Assembly (NCBI RefSeq): GCF_002865645.1
Contig: NW_020194600.1
Location: 688,047 to 752,046 of the forward strand
Source of the DNA: Hyaloscypha bicolor E
Lineage: Eukaryota > Ascomycota > Leotiomycetes > Helotiales > Hyaloscyphaceae
Reading direction: 5' to 3'
DNA: 64,000 bases
Position numbers and translations under genes: made by a program. The notes under the pieces were generated by a model, which saw only the letters and a program-made list of their open reading frames with translations, did not search any database and was not told where the DNA came from. Below are positions 33,600 to 47,175 of this stretch, in pieces; the stretch's first letter is position 1; the number at the start of each line of letters is the position of its first letter.

Positions 33600-36500
33600 T
33601 TATTTCTATAACTAATATCTCTTTTAAAGCTATTATAGATAGCCCGGGACCAAGTATTACTACTATAAATATATTAGATAAAGGCCCTAGTATAATAAAA
33701 TAGAAGAGCCGGACTTTAATATTATAAACCTATATTATTAGGAAAGCTATTATAATACTATTTCGGAAGAAGATATTAAGAAATAGCTAACTAATTTAGA
33801 ATTCAAAATTAGTATAAATATTCTAAAAATAAATAAGGCCTAATAAAGATTATTTATATAAGATAACCTTATTAATAAATATTACCTTATAGCTAATAAA
33901 TAAGTAAAATATTACTAGAAATTCTATTTATATATTAACTAACTTACTAAGAAAATTAATAAGCTAGAAGTAATTACTAGTTAACTTTATATAAGAGAAA
34001 AACTAGTATAAAAAGAAGTAATAAAGTAAAGATCTAAATAAATAAATATCTAGAAATACTATAGGTTCTTATTAGAAGAATTATTTAAGAGCTAATACTA
34101 AAACTTACTTTTGCTTTTAGTTTATAGTAATTAACTATAACTTATTAGAATTAAGGATTCTACTTTATTTATAAATAAGAATAATTACTAGATTAATAAT
34201 TAGATATTTAATATAAGAAATAAACTAATATAGAATTTCTTTGAATTTAATAGCAAATTACTAAAAATTACTTATATAATATAACTAGTTACTAGAAATA
34301 CTTGTAACTTTATCTATAATTAACTAGAATCTGTATTAGTTAAATAGATCTCGATTATTAAATAGATCTTTAAGATTCTCTAGTAAGCTTATAATAAAAG
34401 TAAAGAAATAAAATACTAGGAAATAAAAGAAATATACTAGTATCTGAAATAAAGAAATAAGCTATTTCCGGTATTTTAGATAAAGTTTATTTATTTAATA
34501 ATAAAACTAGAGAAGTTACCGGATAATTAATATAATAATTTAATAAATAAAATAAATCTCGAGTTATTTAAGAACTTGGGTAATAAGAAGTTTAATATAT
34601 CTAGGAACTTTACTAAATAATATATAGAATAAGAGAATAGGCTTCTTTTAATTAAGAATAAGTAATTTCAGAAGAAATAACTAATAGAAACTATTTACTA
34701 TTAAATACTATCTCGGGCTAGAAAGCCTATTAGGATCTAAAGAGTTATAATAACCCTATATTTAATAAATTAATCTTAGTAACCAGTATTTTTATAGCTA
34801 AAAAAGGTAGTTTACCAAAAATTTAAAAAGAAATTAGACTAGCCAGAGAGTCTTTATTATTATAGCTATAGAAAACCTAGATATATAAAAAGTACCTGTC
34901 CTGACTTTAATAAGGTTATATTTATTAAAGAGAATTATTTAGAAAAAGCTAATAATTTAGAAATAAATAATAAGAATACTAACTTTTATTTATTATTTAA
35001 TAAGAAATATAATATTAATAAGTTAGAAAAAGTCTAGCTCTAGATATAGAAATAGTTCTCCTAGAATAAGAACTTTACTAAGGACCTATAGATCTTATTT
35101 AGCTAATTAGCGGGAACTAGTTCCTTATTAATTATAGAATAAGCTAGAAAGGTAAAACTATAACTTTCTAATATTTAATAAATACTAGAATAAATATATA
35201 TACTTTAATTAACTAAAAGTATATTTGCCTCTTAATAAAAGTATTATAAATGCCCTTATATAAACTCAAAATCCCTATTTTCTTATAATATTTTAATAAA
35301 TAATCTAGTAAAGCTATTTAATATCTAGTTATTATAAATCTAGCTATTAATTAGTATTTCTAAACTTAATAATACCTGCTTATTACTAATCTTGGCTCTT
35401 ATAATATAATTCTAGAAAGGAAATAGCTAGTAAAATATAATATTTTACTAAACTATTAATGGAATTAATTCTATTAGCCAGAGAACTATAAAGTAAATTA
35501 GCTAGATCTTATTTAGAAAATTTAATATTTTAATAAGAAATATTAAAAAGATAATTATCCCGAAAATACTCTAACTAGAATCTTAAAAAGAACTAATAAA
35601 ACTAGACCCGAAAAGTAAAAAAACATATTTCTTATTCTTTTATAAGACCTTCTTATAAGAAAAGCCGAATACTAGATAAGAAAGAAAGAACTAGATTTTA
35701 ATACTCTTAAAATAGGTAAGCTACTAGATTATTTTTACTATTTTATTAAAGTAGTTACTTTCTAATTAAGTACTAAAAACTCTAGTAACTTAATCGGATT
35801 AGTTACTATTAATAAGATTAATTATATATTTAAGAAATAGAATTATAAATTAAAGAGATATTTATTACTACTTATAATAATTAGATAACTAATATTATAG
35901 CCTGCCGAGTACTATATTTAAACTAGTAATCTAATATATTTCCTAGATATAAATAAATCTAATACTTTTAGTAATATATTATTTTTTAATTCTAAAGAAC
36001 TTTAAAAACTTCGGGTATTTCTTTCTATATAGCTATATAATATAACTAGAATATTTTTTAAAAAAGTAATAATAAATAAGCTTTCTTAGTTTTAATTCTT
36101 TAATTATAGGTTCTATTTTAATAAACCAGATCTCTTAATAAAAATAGCCTATTTTTATAAGATAAGCTCTAATAAATTTAAAAAAAAATAAGAAAGTATT
36201 TTATTAAGCTATTTGAATTTCTTTTCTTATTACTAGTTTTATTTATTAAAAAGAAAAATAATAGTCTATAATTTTATATTAACTATTAATAGCTAAATAC
36301 TATAATAAAAAAGAACTACTATTTCTTATTATTTATTATTAAGACTCTTAACTAATTAGCTAAATTATTAATATTTACTAAATTAAATATTTAATATACT
36401 TTTAATTAAATTTATATAGAACTAGCTTTTATAATATAGGTAGCTTTTAGAACGAGATATAAATTCTTTAAACTAGTAGTTTTACTATTTGAATTCTATA

Positions 36501-37165
36501 ATAGTCTAATAACTTTCTAGTAATATATTAATATTATTCTAATAGATTATTTAGATAACTTTTACTTGACCTATATTAATAATATACTAATCTTCTTTAA
36601 GAATAAGAAAAAATATTAATAATATATTAGAATAGTTCTATAAAAGCTCTAGAATATCAAATTATAAGTTAATATCTATAAATATAAATATAAAATCTCT
36701 AAAATAATATTTTTAGGATTTATTATCTGAAACTAATACTAACTTATAATAAAAAGAGAGATATAGTTATTTTTGGACTTTTATAACTTTTACTATAGGT
36801 TTATCTAAGCCTATAAATATATCTCTTATTTCCTAAATCGTCTAATTAAAAAAAATACTTTACTAAAGTTTATATTTAATAAAACCTAGCTAGATGCCTT
36901 TAATTAGTTTAAAAATTTGCTTTTTTTATCTTTATATTTCTTTATTTTAAATATAATAGAGAAACTTGCCTAGAAACTAATTATTTGAATCTAATTATTA
37001 TAGATATACTTTCTTAAAAAAACCTAAAGAATAAATAATAGTACTTGGTCTTATTCTATTTTAAAGCTTTTTAAAAAGCCAAAAGCTATTACGAAATTTA
37101 TAATAAGGAACTTCTTATTATTATTTAAGAACTTCGGGAATAGTAAATAAAACTAATTAGTTTAC
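33600..37165 (+). pseudogene. Gypsy-A gag-pol, 5' section (gag to RNase H)
   Basis: The reading frames are broken by RIP stops but domains remain readable. A single CCHC knuckle lies at about 34863-34908 (reading KPRYIKSTCPDF, with Cys and His changed to Tyr). The reverse transcriptase active site at about 36569-36590 reads YINNILIFF in place of YxDD. FLGFII follows at about 36710. The RNase H segment YNKELLIII-EL leads into the Copia insertion at 37166. Protease is expected between the knuckle and RT but I could not define it. Confidence 0.75.
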
Positions 37166-37461
37166 TATTAGTATAGCTATTTCTTTGGAAGTTATATATA
37201 TAGTTACGGGATACGGGATACGGGATATGGGTAATGGGATATAGGTAATAAAATATAGGTAATAGGATATGGTTATATAACCTCGCGTCTTATTAGTAAT
37301 TTAACTAGTAGACTAGACCCTTTTAGGCTTAGTAGATTTAGGAATTATATATTAATACTATAATACTATAATCCCTACTTCTAAATAATAACTTTACTAA
37401 TTATATATAAATAATATTTTATAAATATATAATAGTAATATATATTACTAGTAAACTAATA
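37166..37461 (+). repeat. Copia 5' LTR (296 bp)
   Basis: It contains a short tandem of (ATACGGG)- and (ATAGGTAATAAAAT)-like units at about 37205-37275, followed by the unique part CCTCGCGTCTTATTAG shared with the 3' LTR. Confidence 0.88.
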
Positions 37462-38149
37462 CTAATTAGTTTATATATATAAATTAGAGAATAGAATCTT
37501 TTAAGCTAAAAAAGCATTCGGTAGCCTATAGTAAAATTAAACTAGTTTATATTAAAGAAAGGAATTACCTATTAACTCTATAAAGTATCCGGTAGCCTAA
37601 GAAAGAAAATAGCTAGCTTTTATTAAGAACTAATAACTACTTTATTAAAGAAGGAAATTACTTATTAACTTTATAAAGTATCCGGTAGTCTAAAAAAGAA
37701 AACTCTAGTTCTTACTAATTAATAAATAGTTAGCTATTTGACTATTTATTTATTTAATTATCTATTATTTTTTAAAACTAACTTCTTTTGGCCCTAAGAT
37801 TATTTTCTTAGAACTTATCTTTTCTACTTATATAATACTCGTATCTATAAAATATTCTTTCCGGAATATATATTTTATATATATCCTTAAAACTCTTTAA
37901 TTACTATTTTGATTTTATTATTAAATTAAGTTCTTTAAGCTTTAGATTCTCCCGGAATTATAATATTTCACTTCCTAAATTTCTTATTATAAACGAAATA
38001 TTTAAGGGCAAAATATTTACTTTAATATCTGAAATATCTGATATTTAAACCAGATATCTGGATATTTTTATTACTAAACCCTTTCTATAAACTTACTATA
38101 AACTACTTTATCTTTAAATCTTTCTTACTACAAATTATATATATATTAA

Positions 38150-39076
38150 AAAGGGCTTAACTTTAGGAATTCAGTATAATAGAACTATAGGATAAATATA
38201 TATAGGTAAAGAAATAGAAAGGTAATATTAACCTAATTATCTATAATAATAAGGAAGTCCTAGATTACCTTAATACTAGACTATTCTAGTATAAAATAAA
38301 GAAATTAACTAATAATAATCTCTGGGAATTATTTAAGGAAGATTTTAGTAATTTTGACCTTAAAATACTTAATTATCTAGATTAATATATATTATATAAA
38401 TTATGAATTACTTTATAATATAATAGTATTTATATTAAATAAAATAATAAAAGACTTACTATTATATAGTTCTTAGTTAATATTATTTAGAAAGAAAAGT
38501 AATATATCTAGACTATAGCTAATATTATTACTATTAAACTAGACCTTAATACGGGCCCTATTACCTTATTATATATATTTCTTAATAATAGTATTATAAG
38601 AAATTAATAAACTAAACTAATTATTATTTATATTTCTTTATTACCTATAATTACTTTTACTAGTACTAGATTATAAAGAGCTAGTAATAATAGATTTCTA
38701 CTACTTCTACTATTTCTATTACCTTTAAATAGCCCTTTAGCTAGCTCTCTTATTATAAAGCTAATTAGAGAAGTAATAAAAATATATACTAAGATATAGA
38801 AATATAATAGAACTAATAGTAATTTTAACTAAAAACTTGCTATTTTCTTTAATATTTACTAATATATAAAGCTTTTATAAGAGATATTAGTAAGAGCTTT
38901 TCCTATTATATTAAAAGAACTAGTATAAGATTACTTTTATAATAACTAGCTCTCTTAATATATATATAAAAAGGCTTATATAAATATTTATAGCTTCTTT
39001 AAAGGCCCTGGTTTCTAATATTAAAACTTAAATAAATGAAATACTATTATAATAATAACTATAATAGCTTAATATC
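38150..39076 (+). pseudogene. Copia gag, N-terminal section
   Basis: This section lies between the 5' LTR and the Gypsy-B insertion, in the position of Copia gag, and its reading continues after 47176. It has many RIP stops and no motif strong enough to name alone. The leader 37462-38150 shows no coding signal. Confidence 0.55.
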
Positions 39077-39374
39077 TATAATATATATAGAATTATATAT
39101 AACTTAAGGGCATATAACGAACCTCGGATATTGCGAGTATTAATTAGGGAGTTTAGTAGCCCTTTAATATCTCAACTAACTACTATTTATATTATATATA
39201 TTAGGCTTATAAATTACTAATTATATATATACTATTAGAGCTTCCTATTTAGAAGGGGCTTCCCTAGACCTTATAGGAGGAATAGAGATTAGTTTTATAC
39301 TAAATTTAATACTATAGTTTTATAATATACTAATTTATTCTATTATCTTATTACTTACTAATAAATATCTTATA
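39077..39374 (+). repeat. Gypsy-B 5' LTR, copy 2 (298 bp)
   Basis: It matches 46873-47170 and 3043-3340 over the full 298 bp apart from transitions, and contains the shared AACTTAAGGGCATATAACGA block near its start. Confidence 0.9.
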
Positions 39375-39479
39375 AGCTAATCTCTTTACCCTTAAAAAAA
39401 GTAGTTTAATAAGTAATTATATCTCGAAATCTATAAAATATATAACCCTTTACTAAAGCTATTCCTATAGAGAAAGTTA

Positions 39480-42400
39480 AATAGATTAATCCTAATATAG
39501 GTAATAGTAAAGGCTTATCTAATACTTTTAATAGGGTCCCTTAGGAGCCTTTAAAAGCCAGTAATAATAATGTAAATAATTCCGGTAATAATTAAAACGC
39601 CGAGATTAATACCCGAATTACTATTACTCAAGCTATAAAATAGGGCTTATATACTAAAGTTAAAGTATTCTAATAAAAGCAAGAATTAATAAATATAATT
39701 AACTAATATATCCTATAATTAGAATAATATAAAAGTACTTTTAAAAATACCTTACGGTTTATTATATCTTATAGAAACTCTATTTATAAGTCTATTTTAT
39801 CTTCCTTAGTAATTCCTACTAGGGAACTTCCTGAAATAGAATTAGAACTTACTTTCTTTCCTAATATAATAAGCTTTAAAAACAATCTTAATACTATTTA
39901 TTAGAAGCTACTATATAATATCCTAAAAATATATTTAGACTAAAAAAAGCTTTTTAAGGTCCGGATACCTAACTTATATTATAGAAAGTAGTCTTTAGAA
40001 CTTAACCTTAAACTTATAATAGATACTTTTCTAGAATTAACTTTACTATAAGTACTTTTAGGGACAAATCTTATAATATTTGGGAGGCTATAATAAAATA
40101 AAGCCTACTATTATATAAAGTCTATTAGAAGTAATTTAAGGCCTACTTAGCTAATATATTCTAAATACCTTAAACCCGTTAATAAGATACTTTTAAGGAA
40201 CTCCGAGATCTTTATTAGAAAAATAATAAGATAGTTACCAAGTTATATATTTAGATAATTAGTCTCGAAGTTAACTAGGACCTATATCCTAAAAGAGACC
40301 GGATCTGAACTCTTAATATTACTTTATCTAATTATAAGACTTATTAAATACTTATATTTATTTTTTTAGAAGATAAAATAATATCTATTTCCGAATAACT
40401 TAAGAAAACTCAGAAAATAAAGTATACTACTTATCCTAAATTAAGAAAAGTAAAAACAGGGAAGTCTAGTAAGAATAACTCTATTCCTAAAGACCCTAAT
40501 TTAGTAAATTCTAATTTATAAGGCTATTAAAAAAGAAAGAATAAGTTCTAAAAATTATATAAGAAACCCTCAAATAGTACTTTGGCCTTTTTAAGGCCTT
40601 AATAAAGTACTAGTTTTACTTTAGATATGGTTTATTAGACTTATAAATAAAAAGAATACTTTTTAGGAAATATAAAGTATTTCAAGTATATTAAATAGGC
40701 TCAATAGAACTCTAATAAGGCTAAAATTATAAAAGAGTTAAAGTATTTATAAAAGTAAATTAATATTATAGCTATAGAAGAGTATTTTAAAGGAAATCCT
40801 CCTAAGAAATAGAGAAAAGAAAAGGCTAAATCTTAAATATTAATAATTTTAGCTATAATAAAAAAGACATATTATTTTATATAACTATTTAAGTAAGATT
40901 AATATAGCTAGAAATAGGTATTTTAAAAGTATATAGTAGACTTAGTAATATCGGATTAGATTATAACTTCCTTAATAATAATTAGACTCAAAGCCAGGGC
41001 TTTATTATCTTAGCTAAATATAACTAAGAATTTATAACCTTTTATAGGAACCGATTTAAGATTTATTAAGCCTATAATCTTAAGGTATTTATTATAGATA
41101 ATTATAGTAAAATGCATTTTTTTAAGCTCCGGTTCTATAAATATAAGAATATTAGCTCTTATAGTCTTATCTTTAGTATGAAATTTATAAAGTAATTCTT
41201 ATATAATATATAAACTATATTAAGAAATAATAGATATATATACTTATATAACCTAATAATATTAAGATCCTAATACTAAAAGAATTTAATAAGAAGCTTA
41301 ACTGGTATTCTAAGCTAATATCTCAAGTCTTATTCTTAACTAAAAGTAAATATAACTATCCTAGATAATAGGCTTTATATATTTATAATAGTTACTAGGT
41401 TTCTGCTTTATTATATAGTTCTAGTAATACTAAATAGAAGTTTTTAATATAGTAAATTAATATCCTCTAGAAAAAGGCCTTAGAAATACCTATCTATTTC
41501 CGGGATAATAAATATAAAGACTTCTTAGAGGTTTTTAACTCTAATAAAGCTTTGGAACTTCCTAATCTTAGTAATATTAAATACTTTATTAATATAGATA
41601 ATATAGTCCCGTATAGGCCTTTATATAATTTATTAGAAATCTAACTAGAAGTATTATATCTATATTTATAGGATATACTTTATAAATATTAGATAAGGCC
41701 TAATAAAAGCCTAATAGGAATACCTATTCTTTTTATTCCTAAAAAAGATAAAGAATTATATTTTTATATTAATTATTATAGACTTAACTAAGTTATAATT
41801 AAGAATTGGTATCTGTTTCTTCTTATTAATAAGATCCTTAACTAGCTCCGAGAAGCTAAGATCTTTATAAAGCTAGATCTTAAAAATATATATTATTAAA
41901 TAAGAATTCGTAAAAAATACGAGTAGAAAACGGCTTTTAAAACCTATTATAGTATAATGGGCACACGTGATGGCGCATGGACAGGTATCAGATATCGTAG
42001 ATCTAGTTTCCTATTTTGGGTATAGCTTGCGATCGGAATCATATAGATCGTATGGGATTTCCTAATTAAGTAAAGGGCTTCGCATGCCTGGCTAAGTACT
42101 AGGGAATATATAGGGAGACGCTCCTAGCTTTGGAAGGGGCATTAATTAGTCTCTTATTAGAATTAATTCTTGGAATCAGTTATACTTGCAAGCGTCACTC
42201 CGCAGCTTACTTACCTTGACTACTTGTACATTACCCTGCTATTACGTGCCTTATATATAGCTATTTTAAATATCTTATAATATCTTTTAGGCTAGCTAAT
42301 ATACTAGCTATATTTCAAGTATATATTAATATTATACTTATAGGACTTCTAGATTATTTCATAGTTATTTATTTAGATAATATTCTTATTTACTCCCGAA

Positions 42401-45110
42401 ATAAAAATAAATACTATAATTATATTTACTAGATATTTACTAGGCTATATAAAAATAATCTATTTTATAAACTTAGTAAATACGAGTTTAATATTAAGGA
42501 AATCGAATTTTTGGATTTCCTTATTAGAATAGAAGATATTTATATAAATCCTAAACAAGTTTATAGTATTATTAAATAGCCAGAACTAGAATTATTCTAT
42601 AATATCTAAATATTTCTTGAATTTACTAATTTTTATTATAGGTTTATTTACTATTATTTTCAGGTAATTATAGGCTTAATAGATCTCTTAAAAGAAATAG
42701 AAAAGGGTTAGAAATCCGGTCTTTTTATATAAATAGATAAAGCGGCTAAAAGTTTTAAAACTTTAAAAAAAACTTTTATTATAATATCTATCCTAGTTTA
42801 TTTTGACTTTTCTAAGAAAATTTATATTAAAATTAATATATTAAAATTCGTAATTACTAGTACTATTTTATAATAAGTTAATTCTAGTAATAGCCCGAAA
42901 AAATACTAGTATCTAGTAGTATTCTAGTTCCGGAAACTTTCCAGAGCCAAATATAATTATAGTACCTATAATAGGGAACTATTTATAATTATTAAAACCT
43001 TTAAGTATTAGTACTATTACCTTAAAGAGTCCAGGTTTATAATCGAGGTTATTATAGACTATAATAACCTTTAATACTTTATAGAAATAAAGTATCTAGA
43101 AAGCTATTAAATATATTAGATAATATATCTTATAATATATAATTTTAATATTATTTATTATAGAAGTACCTTAAATCTAATAAACAGACCTAATAGAAGA
43201 CCTAATTATAAAAAAGGTTCTATTAATATAACTTGGCTTCTAATTTTTTAAAATAAGTTAAAAAAAGCTTTTATAATTATAATTCAGAAATTCTTATAAA
43301 TATCTAAAAAATTCCCTCTTTAGAATAGGTATTATTTAATACTTACTATATTTATAATAGCTAAGGAGAAATATTTACTATAAGATAAGTAAATAGATTA
43401 TTTTATAAATCCCTTAATTATAGAATTAGTTAAAAAGCAAGATATAGGGAAATGCCTTAAAGGCTCTACTATTATAGCTAAGGTAATAAGGATATCTATA
43501 ACCGTATTACTTAATAGAACTAAAGACTTCTCGGTTTCTCGAGTTTTTAAATTAGATAGTTATAAATACCTAATTCCCTATATATAAATATATATAGCTA
43601 CTAAAAGAGCTATAGTACTAGCTCCTTTATCTAAATCTCTTCTAGATATTATCTAGATAGCTTAGAAAAACGATTCTTAATATTAGAATATTATAAAATA
43701 AAGGTTTAATAAGAAAAATATTAAAGGAAAAGAAATCTAGAAAAATAATTCGGGTTTATTTAGATATTATTTAAGAATTATTATACCTAATAATTCCGCT
43801 TTATATTAAGAAGTTATAAAGCTTTATTATAATAATCTAATAACTAGATATTATAAAATAGAAAAGACTTTTAAGCTTCTTAAAAGGTCCTAGTATTAGG
43901 AGAATATAGAAAGAGATATTTATAATTATTATTAAGAATATAATATTTATTAGAGAATTAAGATAAAGAAGTATTTATTATATAATCTATTTAGTAATTT
44001 ACTATAGCCTAAGAAACTCTAGAATAAGATTTTTATGAATTTTATTATAGGTCTATTATTATATAAGAATCTAGTAAAAAATCCCGATTTTAATATAATT
44101 CTTATAATTATTAACTAGTATTTTAAAATAGTAAGATATATTATATATTATAAAATTATTAACTTTCCGGAGCTTATTAAGATTATATAAGAATATATTT
44201 TCTTAATTTTTAGCTTCTCTAATAAAATTATTTCCGACCGAGAAATAGTATTTACTAGCTAGTTCTAGTTTACTTTCTATTTCTATTTAATATATAAATA
44301 GTATTTAAGTATAATTTATTATTTTTAGATAAATAATTAGATAAAAAGGCAGAACTAGACCCTAGAATACTACCTAAGATATTATTATAATACCTAAAAA
44401 AATAACTAGTTTAAAAAGTTATTTTTTATAGAATTTATATATAATAACTCAAAATATTAGGTTTTATAGAATATATCTTTTTATATATATTACGGATATT
44501 ATTTTTAATTTTTATAGAATCCTGAGAATAAGATTATAAAAGAGATATTAGCTATATATAGAAAGCTAGAAACTCTTAAAATAAAATAGAGAAAGCTTAA
44601 GGATTTATAGTATTATATATAAAATAATTAGGAAACCTACTATAATAAATACTAGTTAGCTAAATATTACTTTAAAAAAGCCTAAATAATACTATTAATA
44701 AAGAATATTAAACTTAAGGCAAGAAAGCTTAAGCTAAAATTTATAAGTCTATTTAGGATCCTTAAATATATTAGTAATTTAGTATATAAGTTAGAATTAC
44801 TAAATATATATAATTATTTATATCTAACTTTCTATATTTTCTTTCTTAAAAAATATATAATAAAAAAGAATTAGAAGCTATATCTATATCTTTCCAGAAA
44901 ACTTCTGGAATTAGTAAATAATAATAAAGAATAAGAATAGGAAATAGAAGCTATTATTAATTATTAATAAGATAATAGAAGTAAGAAATAATAATATTTA
45001 ATTAAATAAAAAGCCTAGTTTAAAGATTATAATATCTAATTACTTGCTTTTTCTAATCTTAAAAATTTCAAGAAACTTCTAAAATTATATAATTAAAACT
45101 ATAGTTTAAA
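39480..45110 (+). pseudogene. Gypsy-B gag-pol, complete order, RIP-degraded and MITE-interrupted
   Basis: Gag lies at about 39.6-40.8 kb. The reverse transcriptase starts near 41600 and reads PILFIPKKDKELYFYINYYR, REAKIFIKLDLKN and KTAFKTYYS. It is interrupted by the MITE and resumes YFKYLIISFRLANILAIFQV to IYLDNILIYS, where the catalytic YLDD reads YLDN (about 42369-42384). RNase H is at about 42780-43060. The integrase lies at 43.3-44.6 kb (RIIIPNNSALY-EVIKLYYNN near 43775). The chromodomain lies at about 44945-45100 (EIEAII then YLIK-KA). Stops are almost all TAA/TAG. Confidence 0.85.
41955..42254 (-). mobile_element. MITE-like repeat, copy 2, innermost level of the nest
   Basis: It is the reverse complement of 5329-5633 with scattered transitions. 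It interrupts the Gypsy-B reverse transcriptase between KTAFKTYYS and YFKYLI. Tandem TATA-like sequences at both junctions (AGTATAATGG and CCTTATATATAG) suggest a short TA-rich target duplication. Its CA/TG content is clearly higher than in the saturated flanks, so it probably arrived after most of the RIP. Being shorter than about 400 bp may also protect it. Confidence 0.8.
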
Positions 45111-46872
45111 ATCCGAAATTACTTTTTAATAATTTTTTAAGATTAAAAAGAATTCTAGACTATTAAGAAAAAGGCTACTTAAAAGAAAAAAAGAATCTAG
45201 ATAGCTAAGAAAAAGCCCAGAATAGTAATAAAGATACTTTTTCTTTAGGTTTTTTATTTATAAAGGTTTTCTAGAGTTTTATTAAGGCTTATAAAAATTA
45301 TATTTAAATTATTAGAAAAAGGTTTAGGATTAAGAAAGATTTATTATAAATAAACTAGCTATAGGTATTTCAAATAAATAAACTCTAATTCCTATAAATT
45401 CCTAATTTCTAAAATAAGAATACTAAATACTAGTTCTATTTAGGATTTAGTAAAGAATTAGCTAATACTTTCCGAAATCCGCTTATTTTTTAATAAAATA
45501 TAGTTATACTATAATAATATTAGTATTAAGGATATTAAAAGAAATAAGTAAGGAATTTATAATAGCTATATATATCTTATAAAAAGCCCGAACTTCTAAA
45601 ATCAGATTCTAAATAGCTATAAGTATTATATTATTAGTACTTAAAGTACTAATAGTAGACTACTTAGTAATCTCGGTAATAAGCTCGATAATAAGATTAA
45701 TATCTTAAAAATAGATATTATAGTATTTCTTTAAGAAATTAGTAAATATCTAAATATATTAGAAAAAACTTATTTTTAGGATACTAACCCAAATAATATT
45801 ATTATTTGCCTTATTAAGATAGGAAGAAGAATTCCGAAGCTTATTAGTATTTTTCTAGTCTTTAAAAACCTAATTAATAGTATTATTTTTATTAATATAA
45901 TACTATTTAGGATATACTTTAAGAAATTTCTTAAAGATTATAATAGTATCTTTCCAGAATTAGTAAGCCTCTAATAAATAGTAAGAAATCTAAAATTATA
46001 TTAGCTTTAATAAATATTAAAGCTAAAGAACTTACTAATATATAAGACTCAGAACCCTTATTATAATAGTTATAATTCTTTTTATTAGGTACTATAATAT
46101 ATAAAATAAAGGAATTAATAAGCAAATACTTGAAATATTTCAAATATTTACTAGTAATAGAAAAAGAAGCTATAAGGTTACTTTTATACTTATTATTACA
46201 GAAACGAATAATAAAGCCAGAAGAAGATATTATAGAATTAATTAAAAATAATTAAAGAAGACTTAAAAAAAGGCAGAAAAAAAGGCTAGAAAGTAATAAT
46301 AGAAAAAGTTATATATATAGTTATTAGAAAGAAAGAGAGTATATAATAATATAAAGAGGTCCTTTTATAGAAGTAGAGAATTACCTGAATTAATTACTAG
46401 TTTTTATATTAGTTCTAATTAGAAACTAATATAACTAATTAATATATATTTCCAGAAGCCTATAAATAATCTCTAGAACCTTAGAAACATTTATATGGGT
46501 TTCTTATATAAATATTTATTAAATACTTTCTATATAGCTATTTAGATTATTCTAATATAAGATTTAATAAATAGTATTAATTTTATAGAATAGTATCTTA
46601 GTACTTTGGATTAAGCTAATTAGAATATTCAGATCCCAAACGAAATTATAATTACTAGCTAGCCTCTATACCTGGAATATAATTATTTTTCTTTCTTGCT
46701 TACTTAGCCCTAATCTAATTAGATAATTTTTATATCTATTATCTAGATTATATTAATAAAACTATCTTTTAAAATACTAGAAGTTTATATTAATTAAATA
46801 AATAATTAATTAAATATTTACTAGAATAGATTAATAGATCTTGGGAATAAGATCCTAGGAAAGAGGTATAAT
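45111..46872 (+). other. long 3' spacer of Gypsy-B
   Basis: About 1.75 kb between the chromodomain and the 3' LTR has no plus-strand coding I can read. Copy 1 has the equivalent at about 1341-3042. Copy 2 carries an extra segment of about 50 bp near 45520-45570. A 70-codon minus-strand frame is present in both copies (45931-46143 and 2106-2318) and its significance is unclear. Confidence 0.6.
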
Positions 46873-47170
46873 TATAATATATATAGGATTATATATAACT
46901 TAAAGGTATATAATAAATCTCGGATATTATAGATATTAATTAGGGAATTTAATAGCCCTTTAATATCTTAACTAACTACTATTTATATTATATATATTAG
47001 GCTTATAAATTACTAATTATATATATACTATTAGGGCCTCCTATTTAGAGGAGGCTTCCCTAGACCTTATAAAAAAGATAGAAATTAGTTTTATACTAAA
47101 TTTAATACTATAGTTTTATAATATACTAATTTATTTTATTATCTTATTACTTACTAATAAATACCTTATA
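46873..47170 (+). repeat. Gypsy-B 3' LTR, copy 2 (298 bp)
   Basis: It is preceded by the purine-rich AGGAAAGAGG (about 46857-46866), a likely polypurine tract, and followed by the target duplication ATATT. Confidence 0.9.
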
Positions 47171-47175
47171 ATATT

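Larger units (their letters stand above)
39077..47170 (+). mobile_element. Gypsy-B chromovirus LTR retrotransposon, copy 2, complete (8094 bp including a MITE)
   Basis: Two 298 bp LTRs (39077-39374, 46873-47170) start TATAAT and end CTTATA. The target duplication is ATATC (39072-39076) on the left and ATATT (47171-47175) on the right, equal after one C-to-T change. It lies inside Copia gag. Domains in order: gag, protease, reverse transcriptase, RNase H, integrase, chromodomain, then about 1.75 kb without readable plus-strand coding before the 3' LTR. A second copy's 3' part is at 1-3340 in the same orientation. Confidence 0.93.
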
